A stretch of DNA of 64,000 bases from Rhizobium ecuadorense (GCF_001187535.1 NZ_LFIO01001107.1:248001-312000); one strand, 5' to 3'. Positions 34,953 through 43,386 are shown, numbered from the stretch's first letter. Numbers and translations: made by a program. Notes: a model not told the origin generated them from the letters alone.

Positions 34953-35861
34953 ATGAAAGACATGAGTCAGAATTCCCTTGCGCTAGAGCCGTCCCGCGCC
35001 GTTGTCGGTGCTCTCTGGATGGTCCTTGCCGGCATCGCCTTTTCGCTGCTCAACGTCGTCACCCAATGGCTGACGATGAAGCTTGCCTTTCCCTCGGCCT
35101 CGGCAGCCTTCTGGCAATATGGCTTCGCCTTCGCATTTTCGCTGCCCTTCCTTCGCAGGCTCGGCCTGGCGGCGATGCGCACGCACTATCCCTGGCGTCA
35201 CCTCGCGCGCGTCGTGCTTGCCGCGCTCGGCGTCGAGGCCTGGGTGGCGGGCCTTGCTTCGGTGCCGATCTGGCAGGCTATCGCACTGGTGATGACCTCG
35301 CCCTTCTTCATCATTCTCGGCGCCCGGCTTTTCCTCGGCGAGCGCGTCGGTCCGGCCCGCTGGGCGGCGACCGCGGCCGGTTTCACTGGCGCGATGATCA
35401 TCCTGCAGCCATGGTCGGACGGCTTTGGCTGGGCAGCACTGCTGCCGGTGCTCTCGGCGCTGCTGTGGGGCGCCTCGTCGCTGATCACCAAGAGCCTGAC
35501 GGGCATCGAGCGACCGGAGACGATCACCGTCTGGCTGCTCGTGCTGCTGACCCCGATAAACGGCGGGCTGGCGCTGGCGGCGGGCTTTGCAGTGCCGACG
35601 GGTGCAACGCTTGCCTTGTTCCTGCTGGCGGGGCTGCTGACCGCCGTCGCGCAGTATTTCCTGACGCTTGCCTATGCCGCAGCCGATGCCGCCTACGTCC
35701 AGCCCTTCGACGATCTGAAGCTGCCGCTGAATGTGCTCGCCGGCTGGCTGTTCTTCGGTTATGCGCCGGCGGGCTACCTCTGGCTCGGAGCAGCCCTCAT
35801 CCTTGCCGCCTCGCTCTTCATCATGCGCGACGAGATGCGCAGGGAGCGGCAACCCGCCTGA
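34953..35861 (+). CDS. ribN: RibN-type riboflavin transporter (EamA/DMT family)
   Basis: A 302-residue protein with ten hydrophobic helices in two EamA repeats (ALWMVLAGIAFSLLNVVTQWL and LLPVLSALLWGASSLITKSL). The FMN riboswitch directly upstream identifies it as the riboflavin importer RibN, a family described in R. leguminosarum. The start may be ATG 34953 or ATG 34962; the latter has GGATGAAAG upstream in a better place. Ends in a basic tail MRDEMRRERQPA in the cytoplasm. Confidence 0.9.
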   Translation: MKDMSQNSLALEPSRAVVGALWMVLAGIAFSLLNVVTQWLTMKLAFPSASAAFWQYGFAFAFSLPFLRRLGLAAMRTHYPWRHLARVVLAALGVEAWVAGLASVPIWQAIALVMTSPFFIILGARLFLGERVGPARWAATAAGFTGAMIILQPWSDGFGWAALLPVLSALLWGASSLITKSLTGIERPETITVWLLVLLTPINGGLALAAGFAVPTGATLALFLLAGLLTAVAQYFLTLAYAAADAAYVQPFDDLKLPLNVLAGWLFFGYAPAGYLWLGAALILAASLFIMRDEMRRERQPA

Positions 35862-35887
35862 GCTGATCCGGCGCAAAATGTCGCCTT

Positions 35888-35906
35888 TGTCATGCCTCTG
35901 TCATGC
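35888..35906 (+). promoter_or_regulatory. probable Pho box
   Basis: Two direct repeats TGTCATGC start at 35888 and 35899, exactly 11 bp apart, in the context TTGTCATGCCTCTGTCATGC. This is the PhoB half-site pattern (CTGTCAT every 11 bp). It lies 50-70 bp upstream of the esterase gene. Confidence 0.65.
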
Positions 35907-35956
35907 TGCTCCCGCAGAAAACCCATGTTTCGACCATTCGACACATGGGGGATTTC

Positions 35957-38155
35957 ATGACCATTTCATCGCGCAAGGCAGCGCTTGCTGCCGTGCTTCT
36001 CGCTTCCGTTGCCTTCCCGGCCGCCGCTGAACCGGTCTTCAACCGCATCGCGTCCTTCCCGGTCGCGCAGAACCTGCCTGATGCCAAGGACAAGCTGTCG
36101 CCGAGCTCGGCCGAGATCATCACCGCGACCGACGACGGCAATACGCTGATCTATAGCGACAGCCCGCTCGGCGCGATCGGCTTCATCGACATCACCGACG
36201 CCAAGGCCCCGAAATCAGGCGGCGCGCTGATGATGGACGGCGAGCCGACATCGGTCACCTCGAGCGCCGGCAAGGCACTGGTCGCCGTCAACACCTCCGA
36301 AAGCAAGGCCAAGCCCTCGGGCCGTCTGGCGATCGTCGACGTGGCGACGAGGACGATCGAAAACAGCTGCGATCTCGGCGGCCAGCCGGATTCGATCGCG
36401 CTCAACAAGGACAAGACGCTCGGCGCCATCGCGATCGAAAACGAGCGCGACGAAGAGGTCAATGACGGCAAGATCCCGCAGATGCCGGCCGGCGATCTCG
36501 TCGTCTTCCAGGTCAAGAACGGCACCGTCGATTGCGCCACCATCAAGCACGTGGCGCTGACCGGTCTCGCCGGTGTCGCGCCCGAAGATCCGGAGCCGGA
36601 ATTCGTCGCCTTCAACGGCCTGAACGAGATCGCCCTGACGCTGCAGGAAAACAACGAGATCGTCATCATCGACGCCACTACGGCGCAGGTGAAAACGCAT
36701 TTCTCCGCCGGCAGCGTCGATCTCACCGGCATCGACACCAAGCGTGACGGCGCCCTGAAATTCACCGGCGAATTGAAGGGCGTGCCGCGTGAGCCCGACG
36801 CCGCGAAATGGCTTGATGACAACCGCCTCGTCGTCGCCAATGAAGGCGACTATCAGGGCGGTTCGCGCGGTTTCACCATCTTCGACAAGACGGGCAAGCT
36901 TCTCTACGAATCGGGCGCATCCTTCGAACGCGCCGTCGCCCATATCGGCCACTATCCGGAAAGCCGTTCGGGATCGAAGGGCGTCGAGCCGGAAGGCCTC
37001 GAAGCGGCAAAATTCGGCGATGAGCAGTATTTCTTCCTGCTCGCCGAGCGCGCCTCGGTCGTCGGCGTCTATAAGGATACCGGCGCCGATCCAGAACTCG
37101 TGCAACTGCTGCCGTCGGGCATTTCGCCGGAAGGCGGGATCGCCATTCCCCAGCGCAATCTTTTTGCCACCGCCAACGAACTGGACCTCGGCAAGGATGG
37201 CGGCGCACGCTCGCATGTGATGATCTACCAGCGCTCGGAAGGCGAGAAAGCCTATCCGCAGATCGTCTCTGCTGACAAAGACGGCAATCCGATCGGCTTT
37301 GCAGCCCTTTCGGGCCTTGCCGCCGTGCCGGGCAAGCCAGGCATGCTTTATGCCGTCAGCGACAGCGTTCTCGGCGCGCAGCCGACGATATACACGATCG
37401 ATGCCAGCAATAAGCCGGCTGTCATCACCGACGCTCTGATCGTCAAGCGTGACGGCGCCCCGGCCCAGAAGCTCGACATCGAAGGTATCGCGGTGGCTGC
37501 CGACGGTTCTTTCTGGCTGGCCTCGGAAGGCTACAGCGAACGTCTCGTCCCGCACGCCCTCTATAACGTCAACGCCAAGGGCGACATCAAGGCCGAGATC
37601 GCCCTGCCGAAGGAGCTTGCCGCCAACGAAATCCGCTACGGCTTCGAAGGGGTGACGATTATCGGCACCGGCGACGACGCCACGCTCTGGATGGCGGTGC
37701 AGCGCGAGTGGGCTGACGACGAGAAGGGCTTCGTCAAGCTCGTCTCCTACAATCCGAAAAAGAAGGAATGGGGCGCCGTGCGCTATCCGCTCGACAAGAC
37801 GGAAAGCGGCTGGGTCGGCCTGTCGGAGATTTCGGCGCAGGGCGACAGCGTCTACATCATCGAGCGCGACAACCTCGTCGGCGATGCTGCGAAGCTGAAG
37901 AAGCTCTACAAGGTGGCGATCTCGGAGCTGAAGCCCGCCAAGCTCGGCGGTGAACTGCCGGTCGTCAAGAAGACCGAAGCCCACGACTTCCTCGGCGAAC
38001 TCAAGAGCGCAACCAACGGCTACGTGCTCGACAAGCTCGAAGGCTTCACCTTCGACGCCTCAGGCAAGCCCTACGCCGTCACCGACAATGACGGCGTCAG
38101 CGATTCCTCCGGCGAGACGCTGTTTTTCCCGGTGGAACTGAGCGCCACGAACTGA
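35957..38155 (+). CDS. secreted phytase-like esterase domain protein
   Basis: A 732-residue exported protein with a signal peptide (residues 1-24, ending FPAAAEP). The N-terminal ~400 residues look like a beta-propeller (choice-of-anchor/ YVTN-like repeats, e.g. GGQPDSIALNKDKTLGAIAIENE, WLDDNRLVVANEGDYQGG); the C-terminal part is an esterase-like-of-phytase domain (KLDIEGIAVAADGSFWLASEGY, GFEGVTIIGTGDDATLWMAVQREW, LEGFTFDASGKPYAVTDNDGV). It probably acts on phosphoesters in the periplasm. A Pho box upstream suggests induction by phosphate starvation. GGGG before ATG 35957 supports this start. Confidence 0.85.
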   Translation: MTISSRKAALAAVLLASVAFPAAAEPVFNRIASFPVAQNLPDAKDKLSPSSAEIITATDDGNTLIYSDSPLGAIGFIDITDAKAPKSGGALMMDGEPTSVTSSAGKALVAVNTSESKAKPSGRLAIVDVATRTIENSCDLGGQPDSIALNKDKTLGAIAIENERDEEVNDGKIPQMPAGDLVVFQVKNGTVDCATIKHVALTGLAGVAPEDPEPEFVAFNGLNEIALTLQENNEIVIIDATTAQVKTHFSAGSVDLTGIDTKRDGALKFTGELKGVPREPDAAKWLDDNRLVVANEGDYQGGSRGFTIFDKTGKLLYESGASFERAVAHIGHYPESRSGSKGVEPEGLEAAKFGDEQYFFLLAERASVVGVYKDTGADPELVQLLPSGISPEGGIAIPQRNLFATANELDLGKDGGARSHVMIYQRSEGEKAYPQIVSADKDGNPIGFAALSGLAAVPGKPGMLYAVSDSVLGAQPTIYTIDASNKPAVITDALIVKRDGAPAQKLDIEGIAVAADGSFWLASEGYSERLVPHALYNVNAKGDIKAEIALPKELAANEIRYGFEGVTIIGTGDDATLWMAVQREWADDEKGFVKLVSYNPKKKEWGAVRYPLDKTESGWVGLSEISAQGDSVYIIERDNLVGDAAKLKKLYKVAISELKPAKLGGELPVVKKTEAHDFLGELKSATNGYVLDKLEGFTFDASGKPYAVTDNDGVSDSSGETLFFPVELSATN

Positions 38156-38174
38156 GTTGCGATAGAGGGGGAAA

Positions 38175-38317
38175 AGCCCCTCACCCTAACCCTCTCCCCG
38201 TGAAAAACGGGGAGAGGGGACGTGCCTTGCGAGAGGTAGGAGGGGAACCGAGAGGTTGCGGCATATCCCCTTCGCCCCGTTTACGGGGAGAAGGTGCAGG
38301 CAGGCGGATGAGGGGCG
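38175..38317. repeat. C/G-rich rhizobial intergenic palindrome
   Basis: Between convergent genes. GCCCCTCA (38175) pairs with TGAGGGGC (ends 38317); inside are hairpins CCCTCTCCCCGT/ACGGGGAGAGGG (38190-38218) and CTTCTCCCC-type arms at 38270-38293. The wording CCCTCACCCTAACCCTC is a frequent dispersed repeat in rhizobial genomes. It may terminate both flanking transcripts. Confidence 0.7.
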
Positions 38318-38360
38318 GCTCTCCGTCGTGCCACAGCCCTCAAAAACAAGCAGCCGCACC

Positions 38361-39347
38361 CTACCAGCGCTGATGGACATGCGGCGCGATCAGCCGCTCG
38401 TAGATCTCGCGTGTCGTCGCCATGACATCGGCCGACAGCGGCGCAAGATCGGCGGCGGCCGCATTGGCTCTTGCCTGTTCGCCATTGCGGGCGCCGGGGA
38501 TGACGACGGTGACGGCGTCAGCCATCAGGATCCAGCGCAGTGCAAAGGCGGCCATGGTGGCGCCTGAGGGCACCAGCTTGCGCACCTCTTCCACCGCCTG
38601 CAGGCCGACCTCGAAGGGCACGCCGGCAAAGGTTTCGCCGACATCGAAAGCTTCGCCGTGGCGGTTGAAGTTGCGGTGGTCGTCGCTGGCAAAGTGGGTC
38701 TCCCGGGTAATCTTGCCGGAGAGAAGGCCGCTGGCCAGCGGCACGCGGGCGATGATCGCCACATTCCTGCGGCGCGCTTCCTGGAAGAACAGGTGGTCGG
38801 GGCGCTGGCGGAAGATGTTGTAGATGATCTGGATGCTGACGACGCCCGGATATTCGATCGCTTTCAGCCCGTCCTCGACCTTTTCGACGCTGACGCCGTA
38901 ACCCTTGATCTTGCCGGCCTTCTGCAGCGCATCGAGACTTTCGAAGACCTCCGGCTGATAAAACACCTCGCGTGGCGGGCAGTGAAGCTGCACAAGGTCG
39001 AGGCTGTCGACGGCAAGATTCGCAAGGCTGCGGTCGATGAAGCCTTCGAGGTTCGCCTTGGTATAGCCTTCGGCAACATGCGGGTTGAGCCGGCGGCCCG
39101 CCTTTGTGGCGACCATCGGCCGTTCGCCGCCGCGCGCCTTCAGCACGTCGGCGATGATCTTTTCCGAGCGGCCGTCGCCATAAACGTCAGCCGTATCGAT
39201 GAAGGTCATGCCGGCATCGAGCGCGGCATTCAGCGCCGCGCGTCCATCCGCCTCGCTGATATCGCCCCAGGAGCCGCCGATCTGCCAGGCGCCGAAGCCG
39301 ACATTGGTGATCGTGAAGGGCATGCGGCCGAAAGCATGGTGTTTCAT
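38361..39347 (-). CDS. aldo/keto reductase
   Basis: A 328-residue NADPH-dependent oxidoreductase with the (beta/alpha)8 fold. FIDTADVYGDGRSEKII contains the catalytic Asp and Tyr, VATKAGRRL the Lys, and DLVQLHCPP the His region; GYGVSVEKVEDGL and the C-terminal ALRWILMADAVTVVIPGARN (NADP-binding) are typical. The substrate cannot be assigned. Divergent from the cupin gene. Confidence 0.93.
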   Translation of the reverse strand: MKHHAFGRMPFTITNVGFGAWQIGGSWGDISEADGRAALNAALDAGMTFIDTADVYGDGRSEKIIADVLKARGGERPMVATKAGRRLNPHVAEGYTKANLEGFIDRSLANLAVDSLDLVQLHCPPREVFYQPEVFESLDALQKAGKIKGYGVSVEKVEDGLKAIEYPGVVSIQIIYNIFRQRPDHLFFQEARRRNVAIIARVPLASGLLSGKITRETHFASDDHRNFNRHGEAFDVGETFAGVPFEVGLQAVEEVRKLVPSGATMAAFALRWILMADAVTVVIPGARNGEQARANAAAADLAPLSADVMATTREIYERLIAPHVHQRW

Positions 39348-39492
39348 GAGAAATTCTCCAGGTGATGAAAGAAATTGGCGTATCAGCCGGGCGAGGATGC
39401 GGCAATTGCCGATCCGGCCTTGATCGGTCGCCTCGATGAAATATCGTCAGGTGACAAGGCTTCAACCGCAATGGAATGGAAAAGGAAAGATC

Positions 39493-39894
39493 ATGGAGAT
39501 CAAACCCGCCGGCTCTCGCCCCTCGATGACGCCGCCGGCCGACTATTTCACCGGCGCCGTTCGCCAGGACCCGCTGATGGAGACGCCCGAACCGGCCCGG
39601 ATGCGGGCAACCTCCGTCACCTTCGAACCCGGCGCCCGCACCGCCTGGCATACGCATCCGCTCGGCCAGACGCTGATCGTCACCTCTGGCAGGGGTCTCG
39701 TCCAGAGCTGGGGCGGTGAGATCAGCGAGATTCGCGCCGGCGACACGGTGTGGTTTTCGCCGGGCGAAAAACATTGGCACGGCGCTGCCCCGGATACGGC
39801 GATGACGCACATCGCCATTCACGAGGCGCTGGACGGCAGGCATGTCGACTGGATGGAGCAGGTCAGCGACGCGCAATATTCCGGCAAAAGCTGA
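39493..39894 (+). CDS. cupin protein, mandelonitrile-lyase/carboxymuconolactone-associated type
   Basis: A 133-residue single cupin: VTFEPGARTAWHTHPLGQTLIVTSGRGLVQSWGG and GDTVWFSPGEKHWHGA supply the HxH...E/Q...H metal ligands of the cupin motifs. Similar short cupins occur next to reductases and in (R)-mandelonitrile lyase-like families. Start 39493 follows AAAGGAAAGATC. It converges with the methyltransferase gene; the stops adjoin (39894/39895). Confidence 0.88.
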   Translation: MEIKPAGSRPSMTPPADYFTGAVRQDPLMETPEPARMRATSVTFEPGARTAWHTHPLGQTLIVTSGRGLVQSWGGEISEIRAGDTVWFSPGEKHWHGAAPDTAMTHIAIHEALDGRHVDWMEQVSDAQYSGKS

Positions 39895-40500
39895 TCAGAG
39901 CCGCTTCAGGCAATAGGAAAAATGCGCATGTGATTCGACCGTCAGGAATTCGAATTGCCAGCCGTAATCCTTGCAGAATTTGGTGACCGCCTCGACGACG
40001 CCATAGACGATCGGCTTGACCGTATTGCCGGTGCAGAAATCATGCCCGGCGATGCGCCCCGTCCGCTTCACCTTCTTTTCGCAGAGCAGCAGTTCCTGCC
40101 AGGTGAGCTCGAAGGAATGATCGGTGTCGATATAGGCCCAGTCGAGGAAATCGTCCTCGAATTCGGCGAGTTTCTCCAGCGATGTGCCTTGCATCAGATG
40201 CAGCAGGCCGGCCTCGATCTCGGCCGCGAATTTCGTATGGATCGCATCGAGGCCGGAGCTGTAGCGATCCATCGACCAGGGATCGATGAGGTAGAGCTGC
40301 GCCGGGCGATTCTTTTCCAGGATCTCGGCCGTATATTCGCCGAAGGCAGCGCCCACTTCGACGCCGATGCCACCGTTCGGGATGCGGTAGAGCAGCTCGC
40401 CGCGATCGGGCAGCAGACGGGCGTTTTCCATATGATGGGCGCTGAGCGGGGTGCGCGGCATGCTCGCCCGGAGCGCCTGCCTGTCTTCACGTGTCTTCAT
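39895..40500 (-). CDS. class I SAM-dependent methyltransferase
   Basis: A 201-residue protein with the Rossmann SAM-binding motif GIGVEVGAAFGEYTAEIL, followed by YLIDPWSMDRY (motif II acid) and FLDWAYIDTDHSFELTWQELLLCEKKVKRTGRIAGHDF, as in the Methyltransf_24 type found near sugar and glycan genes. The ATG at 40500 was selected; the frame stays open far upstream without family-like sequence. Substrate unknown. Confidence 0.85.
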   Translation of the reverse strand: MKTREDRQALRASMPRTPLSAHHMENARLLPDRGELLYRIPNGGIGVEVGAAFGEYTAEILEKNRPAQLYLIDPWSMDRYSSGLDAIHTKFAAEIEAGLLHLMQGTSLEKLAEFEDDFLDWAYIDTDHSFELTWQELLLCEKKVKRTGRIAGHDFCTGNTVKPIVYGVVEAVTKFCKDYGWQFEFLTVESHAHFSYCLKRL

Positions 40501-40662
40501 CTCTGATCTCGGAATGCGGGCGTCTGACGGCCCTGATGCGGTCTGCGGGGAACGTAGGAGCAGCGGACCTCGATGACAACCACATGACGGGAATTTGCTT
40601 CTTTCGAACAAATCGCTAAGTTTCACCTGTGGACTGACGAGAGCCCCGGGAGGAGCGATTTC

Positions 40663-41022
40663 ATGAGACGCATGTGGCCTGAAGAGTTCAACGCCATCAT
40701 CAACGGAGCCGAGGAGGTAATGTTGGAAGCACCCGCAGAGGCCGGCGAAGCACCGCTGCATCGCAAGGCGCTGAAGGCGCGCATCAGCATGGCGGATTAC
40801 GAGCGGATCTGGCCGCTGGCCGAGATGCGCTTCCGGCTTGGCGAGGAAGCCCTGGAAGGCAAGGCCATCACACTGATCACCACCAACCCCCATTACCACG
40901 CCTGGCACCCGAAGGACGGCGGCAGCGTCGAATCCATGTCCGACAGCGGCCGCCATTACAAGACGGATTATCTCGTCGTGCACTTCCTGCTCGACGACGT
41001 GAAGGAAACATCCCCCGCCTGA
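40663..41022 (+). CDS. conserved hypothetical protein
   Basis: A 119-residue soluble protein (MRRMWPEEFNAIINGAEEV at the start) without signal peptide or membrane helix. The middle ITLITTNPHYHAWHPKDGGSVESM and LVVHFLLDDV look like a compact alpha/beta domain, but I do not recognise a family. The GGGAGGAGCGATTTC before the ATG is a convincing ribosome site and codon use is that of its neighbours. Confidence 0.72.
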   Translation: MRRMWPEEFNAIINGAEEVMLEAPAEAGEAPLHRKALKARISMADYERIWPLAEMRFRLGEEALEGKAITLITTNPHYHAWHPKDGGSVESMSDSGRHYKTDYLVVHFLLDDVKETSPA

Positions 41023-41155
41023 GCTGCTTGAGTCCGGCGCCGGCCGCAAGCCTGCGCCGGCTCTTGTTGACGCCGAGTTGATCCAGACGCTGATGACAAC
41101 GGCGGCGATATCGCTAAGTTTGGCGGATATGTTCCGACCAAAATTGGAGGTTCCC

Positions 41156-41704
41156 GTGACGGGCAACGTGCTGGATATCCCTGTCAAGTCAGTGGACGGT
41201 CGTGAGACCACGCTCAACGAATACAAGGGCAGGGTGCTGTTGGTCGTCAACGTCGCCTCGAAATGCGGGCTCACGCCGCAATATGAAGGGCTGGAAAAGC
41301 TCTATGGCGAAAAGCGCGAACGCGGTTTCGTCATCGCTGCTTTCCCCGCCAACGATTTCAAGGGCCAGGAACCCGGCACCGACGCCGAGATCCTCGATTT
41401 CTGTACCAGCACCTATGACGTCACCTTCCCGATTTTCTCGAAGATTTCGGTCAAGGGCGAGAGCCAGCACCCGCTCTACCGGCAGCTGACCAAATCGGGC
41501 GTGAAGACCACAGGCGACGGCCCGATGCGCGAGCGCCTGAAATCCCATGGCATATCGGGCGGCGACGAGGACGATATCCTCTGGAACTTCGAAAAATTCC
41601 TGATCGGCCGCGACGGCAAGATCGCTGCCCGATTCGCGCCTGACGTAACGGCCGATGATTCGCGGTTGGTTTCGGCGGTGGAGAAGGAATTGGCGAAGGG
41701 GTGA
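41156..41704 (+). CDS. glutathione peroxidase family protein
   Basis: A 182-residue thiol peroxidase. LLVVNVASKCGLTPQYEGLEKLY carries the catalytic Cys (not selenocysteine), FPANDFKGQEPGTDAEILDFC the Gln region, and the C-terminal DDILWNFEKFLIGRDGKIAARFAPDV the Trp/Asn residues. GTG at 41156 is taken as start because GGAGG stands six bases before it; an ATG-initiated frame from 41078 would add 26 residues. It reduces organic hydroperoxides, usually with thioredoxin in this subfamily. Confidence 0.92.
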   Translation: MTGNVLDIPVKSVDGRETTLNEYKGRVLLVVNVASKCGLTPQYEGLEKLYGEKRERGFVIAAFPANDFKGQEPGTDAEILDFCTSTYDVTFPIFSKISVKGESQHPLYRQLTKSGVKTTGDGPMRERLKSHGISGGDEDDILWNFEKFLIGRDGKIAARFAPDVTADDSRLVSAVEKELAKG

Positions 41705-41733
41705 ATGGTCGGCGCTGAGCCCGGCTGTTACGA

Positions 41734-41843
41734 TTCTAAAGCATGTCGCGCAAAGTGTGCAGCGGTTTTGCGGCAACGACAGGCGTAAAACAAAGAGCTA
41801 AAGCGCGAGGAGCGAATCTGAAAGATCGCGACGCGCTTTAGAA
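41734..41843. repeat. RIME1-like intergenic element
   Basis: A 110-bp element bounded by TTCTAAAGC and GCTTTAGAA, with internal dyads and the blocks GCATGTCGCGCAAA, AGCGGTTTTGCGG and ACAAAGAGCTAAAGCGC. This matches the rhizobial intergenic mosaic element RIME1 (about 108 bp) as I remember it. It lies 29 bp after the peroxidase stop. Confidence 0.8.
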
Positions 41844-41849
41844 CGCCAC

Positions 41850-41965
41850 TTCGGAATCCCGAAATTCCCCGCTTCGGGATTCCGAAATTCGCCGAGCTTT
41901 GCGCGGTGTCGACAGAAAAAATCATGCAATGATTTCAATCCCGCAACCAATTTCGGGATTCCGAA
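41850..41965. repeat. three copies of a 14-bp near-palindrome
   Basis: TTCGGAATCCCGAA at 41850-41863 and its complement TTCGGGATTCCGAA at 41873-41886 and 41952-41965. Copies 1 and 2 form a 14-bp hairpin with a 9-nt loop. The region 41966-42109 shows nothing else. Function unknown. Confidence 0.75.
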
Positions 41966-42109
41966 GGGCTATATAGAGTCTGGTGGGAAGTCTGAGCGAA
42001 GGCACTTGGTCACGATCAGAAACTCTGTCGCAGTCAAAAAGCGATGGACGCCGTCGGGCTGGCAAGCGCGACTGGACCACGATGATTCGCAAAGACGCTG
42101 AGAAGGTCG

Positions 42110-42322
42110 TCAGATCCCAAGCACGGTCACCAGCGGGGGCGTAAAGTCCTTGAAGCCCACTCTCGGCCAGTCGCACCGCCTGTCAAACCGCGTCTTGGGT
42201 TCGTGGCGCTGGCATTGCGGATTCGTCTTGAAGGCGTATCCGGGCAGGCTGACATATCTGGCGCTTGGTGCATAAAGGGCGACCGCGATGCACAGCGTCA
42301 ATGCGGAGCAGAGAGTCCTCAT
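42110..42322 (-). CDS. small exported protein, unknown function
   Basis: A 70-residue protein starting MRTLCSALTLCIAVALYAPSA, a probable signal peptide, followed by a short basic domain with two cysteines (NPQCQ, RRCDW). CCTGGAGGTG six bases upstream is a strong ribosome site that fixes the start. No family recognised; it lies alone between repeats and a tRNA gene. Confidence 0.6.
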   Translation of the reverse strand: MRTLCSALTLCIAVALYAPSARYVSLPGYAFKTNPQCQRHEPKTRFDRRCDWPRVGFKDFTPPLVTVLGI

Positions 42323-42582
42323 GGAACACCTCCAGGTGTAGCAAGCGCGGAGATTTTCCGGGCGGCGAATTCTCCCACTTTTGCCCGCGCCCATCCATTC
42401 GCCCAATAGGAGGTGGCGGGGCGGCCGGAGTAGTCCGTTCTGGTGGAGCGCTGGCTTTCAGGCGCCGCGCCGCATCGCGACCTGCCGGACGTCCCACTGG
42501 ATCCAATTGGAATCCCAATTACATGACGACGCAGCTGAGGCGTCTGCCTGCGAAAGCTGCTATTTGGCACTAAAGGGAAAAA

Positions 42583-42658
42583 TGGTGGGCGATGAGAGAC
42601 TCGAACTCCCGACATCCTCGGTGTAAACGAGGCGCTCTACCAACTGAGCTAATCGCCC
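42583..42658 (-). tRNA. tRNA-Val (anticodon TAC)
   Basis: 76 nt including encoded CCA. Acceptor GGGCGAT pairs with ATCGCCC; D-arm with AGCTCAGTTGGTAGAG; anticodon stem CTCGT/ACGAG-type with loop TTTACAC; T-arm GGGAGTTCGAGTCTCTC-like. Anticodon TAC reads valine codons GUA/GUG. The 260 bp between it and the small protein gene shows nothing else. Confidence 0.97.
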
Positions 42659-43062
42659 ATCGCGAGCGAAGCCGGATCGGCCTGCCGCGTTGGTGGCCGT
42701 GATCTATGCGGATCGCGGCAAAACCGCAAGAGTGTTTGTGAAGAATTTTTGATTTTTTTGGTAGTGGTCCCGCTCCTTGTGATGGCGATCGGGCGCCGCT
42801 AGGCTGTGGATAAAGGGGAGGGGGCATGTCGGCTTCGACTGCGCCGGCAGCTTCGGTCGGGCGTCGGCGCCGTGGCGAACAACGGAATTGCCGGCTTTTC
42901 ATTCTCCCCGCATGGGCCTTGCCGAAACAATTCAACGACTGTCATGGTTTTGTCTCCAAACCTGCTTGACACTAAATGGCGAACCCCGTAGTTAGCCGCT
43001 CATCGAAACGGGCAGCCGTTTTGGTGAGGGTGCGAAGGCATCCGGACTGCTTGAAATGAATT
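42659..43062. other. region between the two tRNA genes
   Basis: About 400 bp without a supported gene. It must hold the divergent tRNA promoters; the one for tRNA-Asp is clear (42966-42994). Confidence 0.55.
42966..42994 (+). promoter_or_regulatory. promoter of tRNA-Asp
   Basis: TTGACA (42966-42971), 17-bp spacer, TAGTTA (42989-42994). The predicted start near 43001 is about 60 bp before the tRNA. Confidence 0.65.
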
Positions 43063-43139
43063 GCGGGTGTAGCTCAGTTGGTTAGAGTGCCGGCCTGTCA
43101 CGCCGGAGGTCGCGGGTTCGAGCCCCGTCACTCGCGCCA
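43063..43139 (+). tRNA. tRNA-Asp (anticodon GTC)
   Basis: 77 nt including CCA. Acceptor GCGGGTG pairs with CACTCGC; D-arm AGCTCAGTTGGTTAGAG; anticodon stem CCGGC/GCCGG with loop CTGTCAC giving GTC; T-arm CGCGGGTTCGAGCCCCG. The nuo operon starts about 250 bp further. Confidence 0.97.
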
Positions 43140-43386
43140 TTTCTTCTCAAAGCCATGCAGTTTCCAGTGGTCAGACATGCAGCTTCACACGGCTTGCGCG
43201 GATTTGTCGCGACATCGTTGCATCTGCTTGATAATGTCCGCGCGCGACGCGTCGAATTGGCTCTGTAAATCTCTTGCGCCGGGGCTTCGGCTGCGCTAAC
43301 CACGGCTTTGTTGCAACGCACGTTCGCTTGCCGGGCATTTGCCCAAATGTGCCGCCTGGCGCCTCCGGCAAGCAGGGATGAACATG

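Noticed and set aside
39895..41274. 459-codon minus-strand frame covering the methyltransferase and extending over the peroxidase gene
   Set aside because: Only the last 201 codons look like a protein family; the upstream part is antisense to two better supported genes (40663-41022 and 41156-41704).
41734..42000. CRISPR-like array because of the repeated 14-mer
   Set aside because: Only three copies, in both orientations and with unequal spacing; no cas genes in the window.
42381..42626. 81-codon plus-strand ORF ending over the tRNA-Val gene (ends DERLELPTSSV)
   Set aside because: The ending is the well-known spurious translation of antisense tRNA sequence; no gene evidence.
43082..43321. 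79-codon minus-strand ORF over tRNA-Asp (contains GASDGARTRDLRRDRPAL)
   Set aside because: Another classical false protein from the reverse strand of a tRNA gene.
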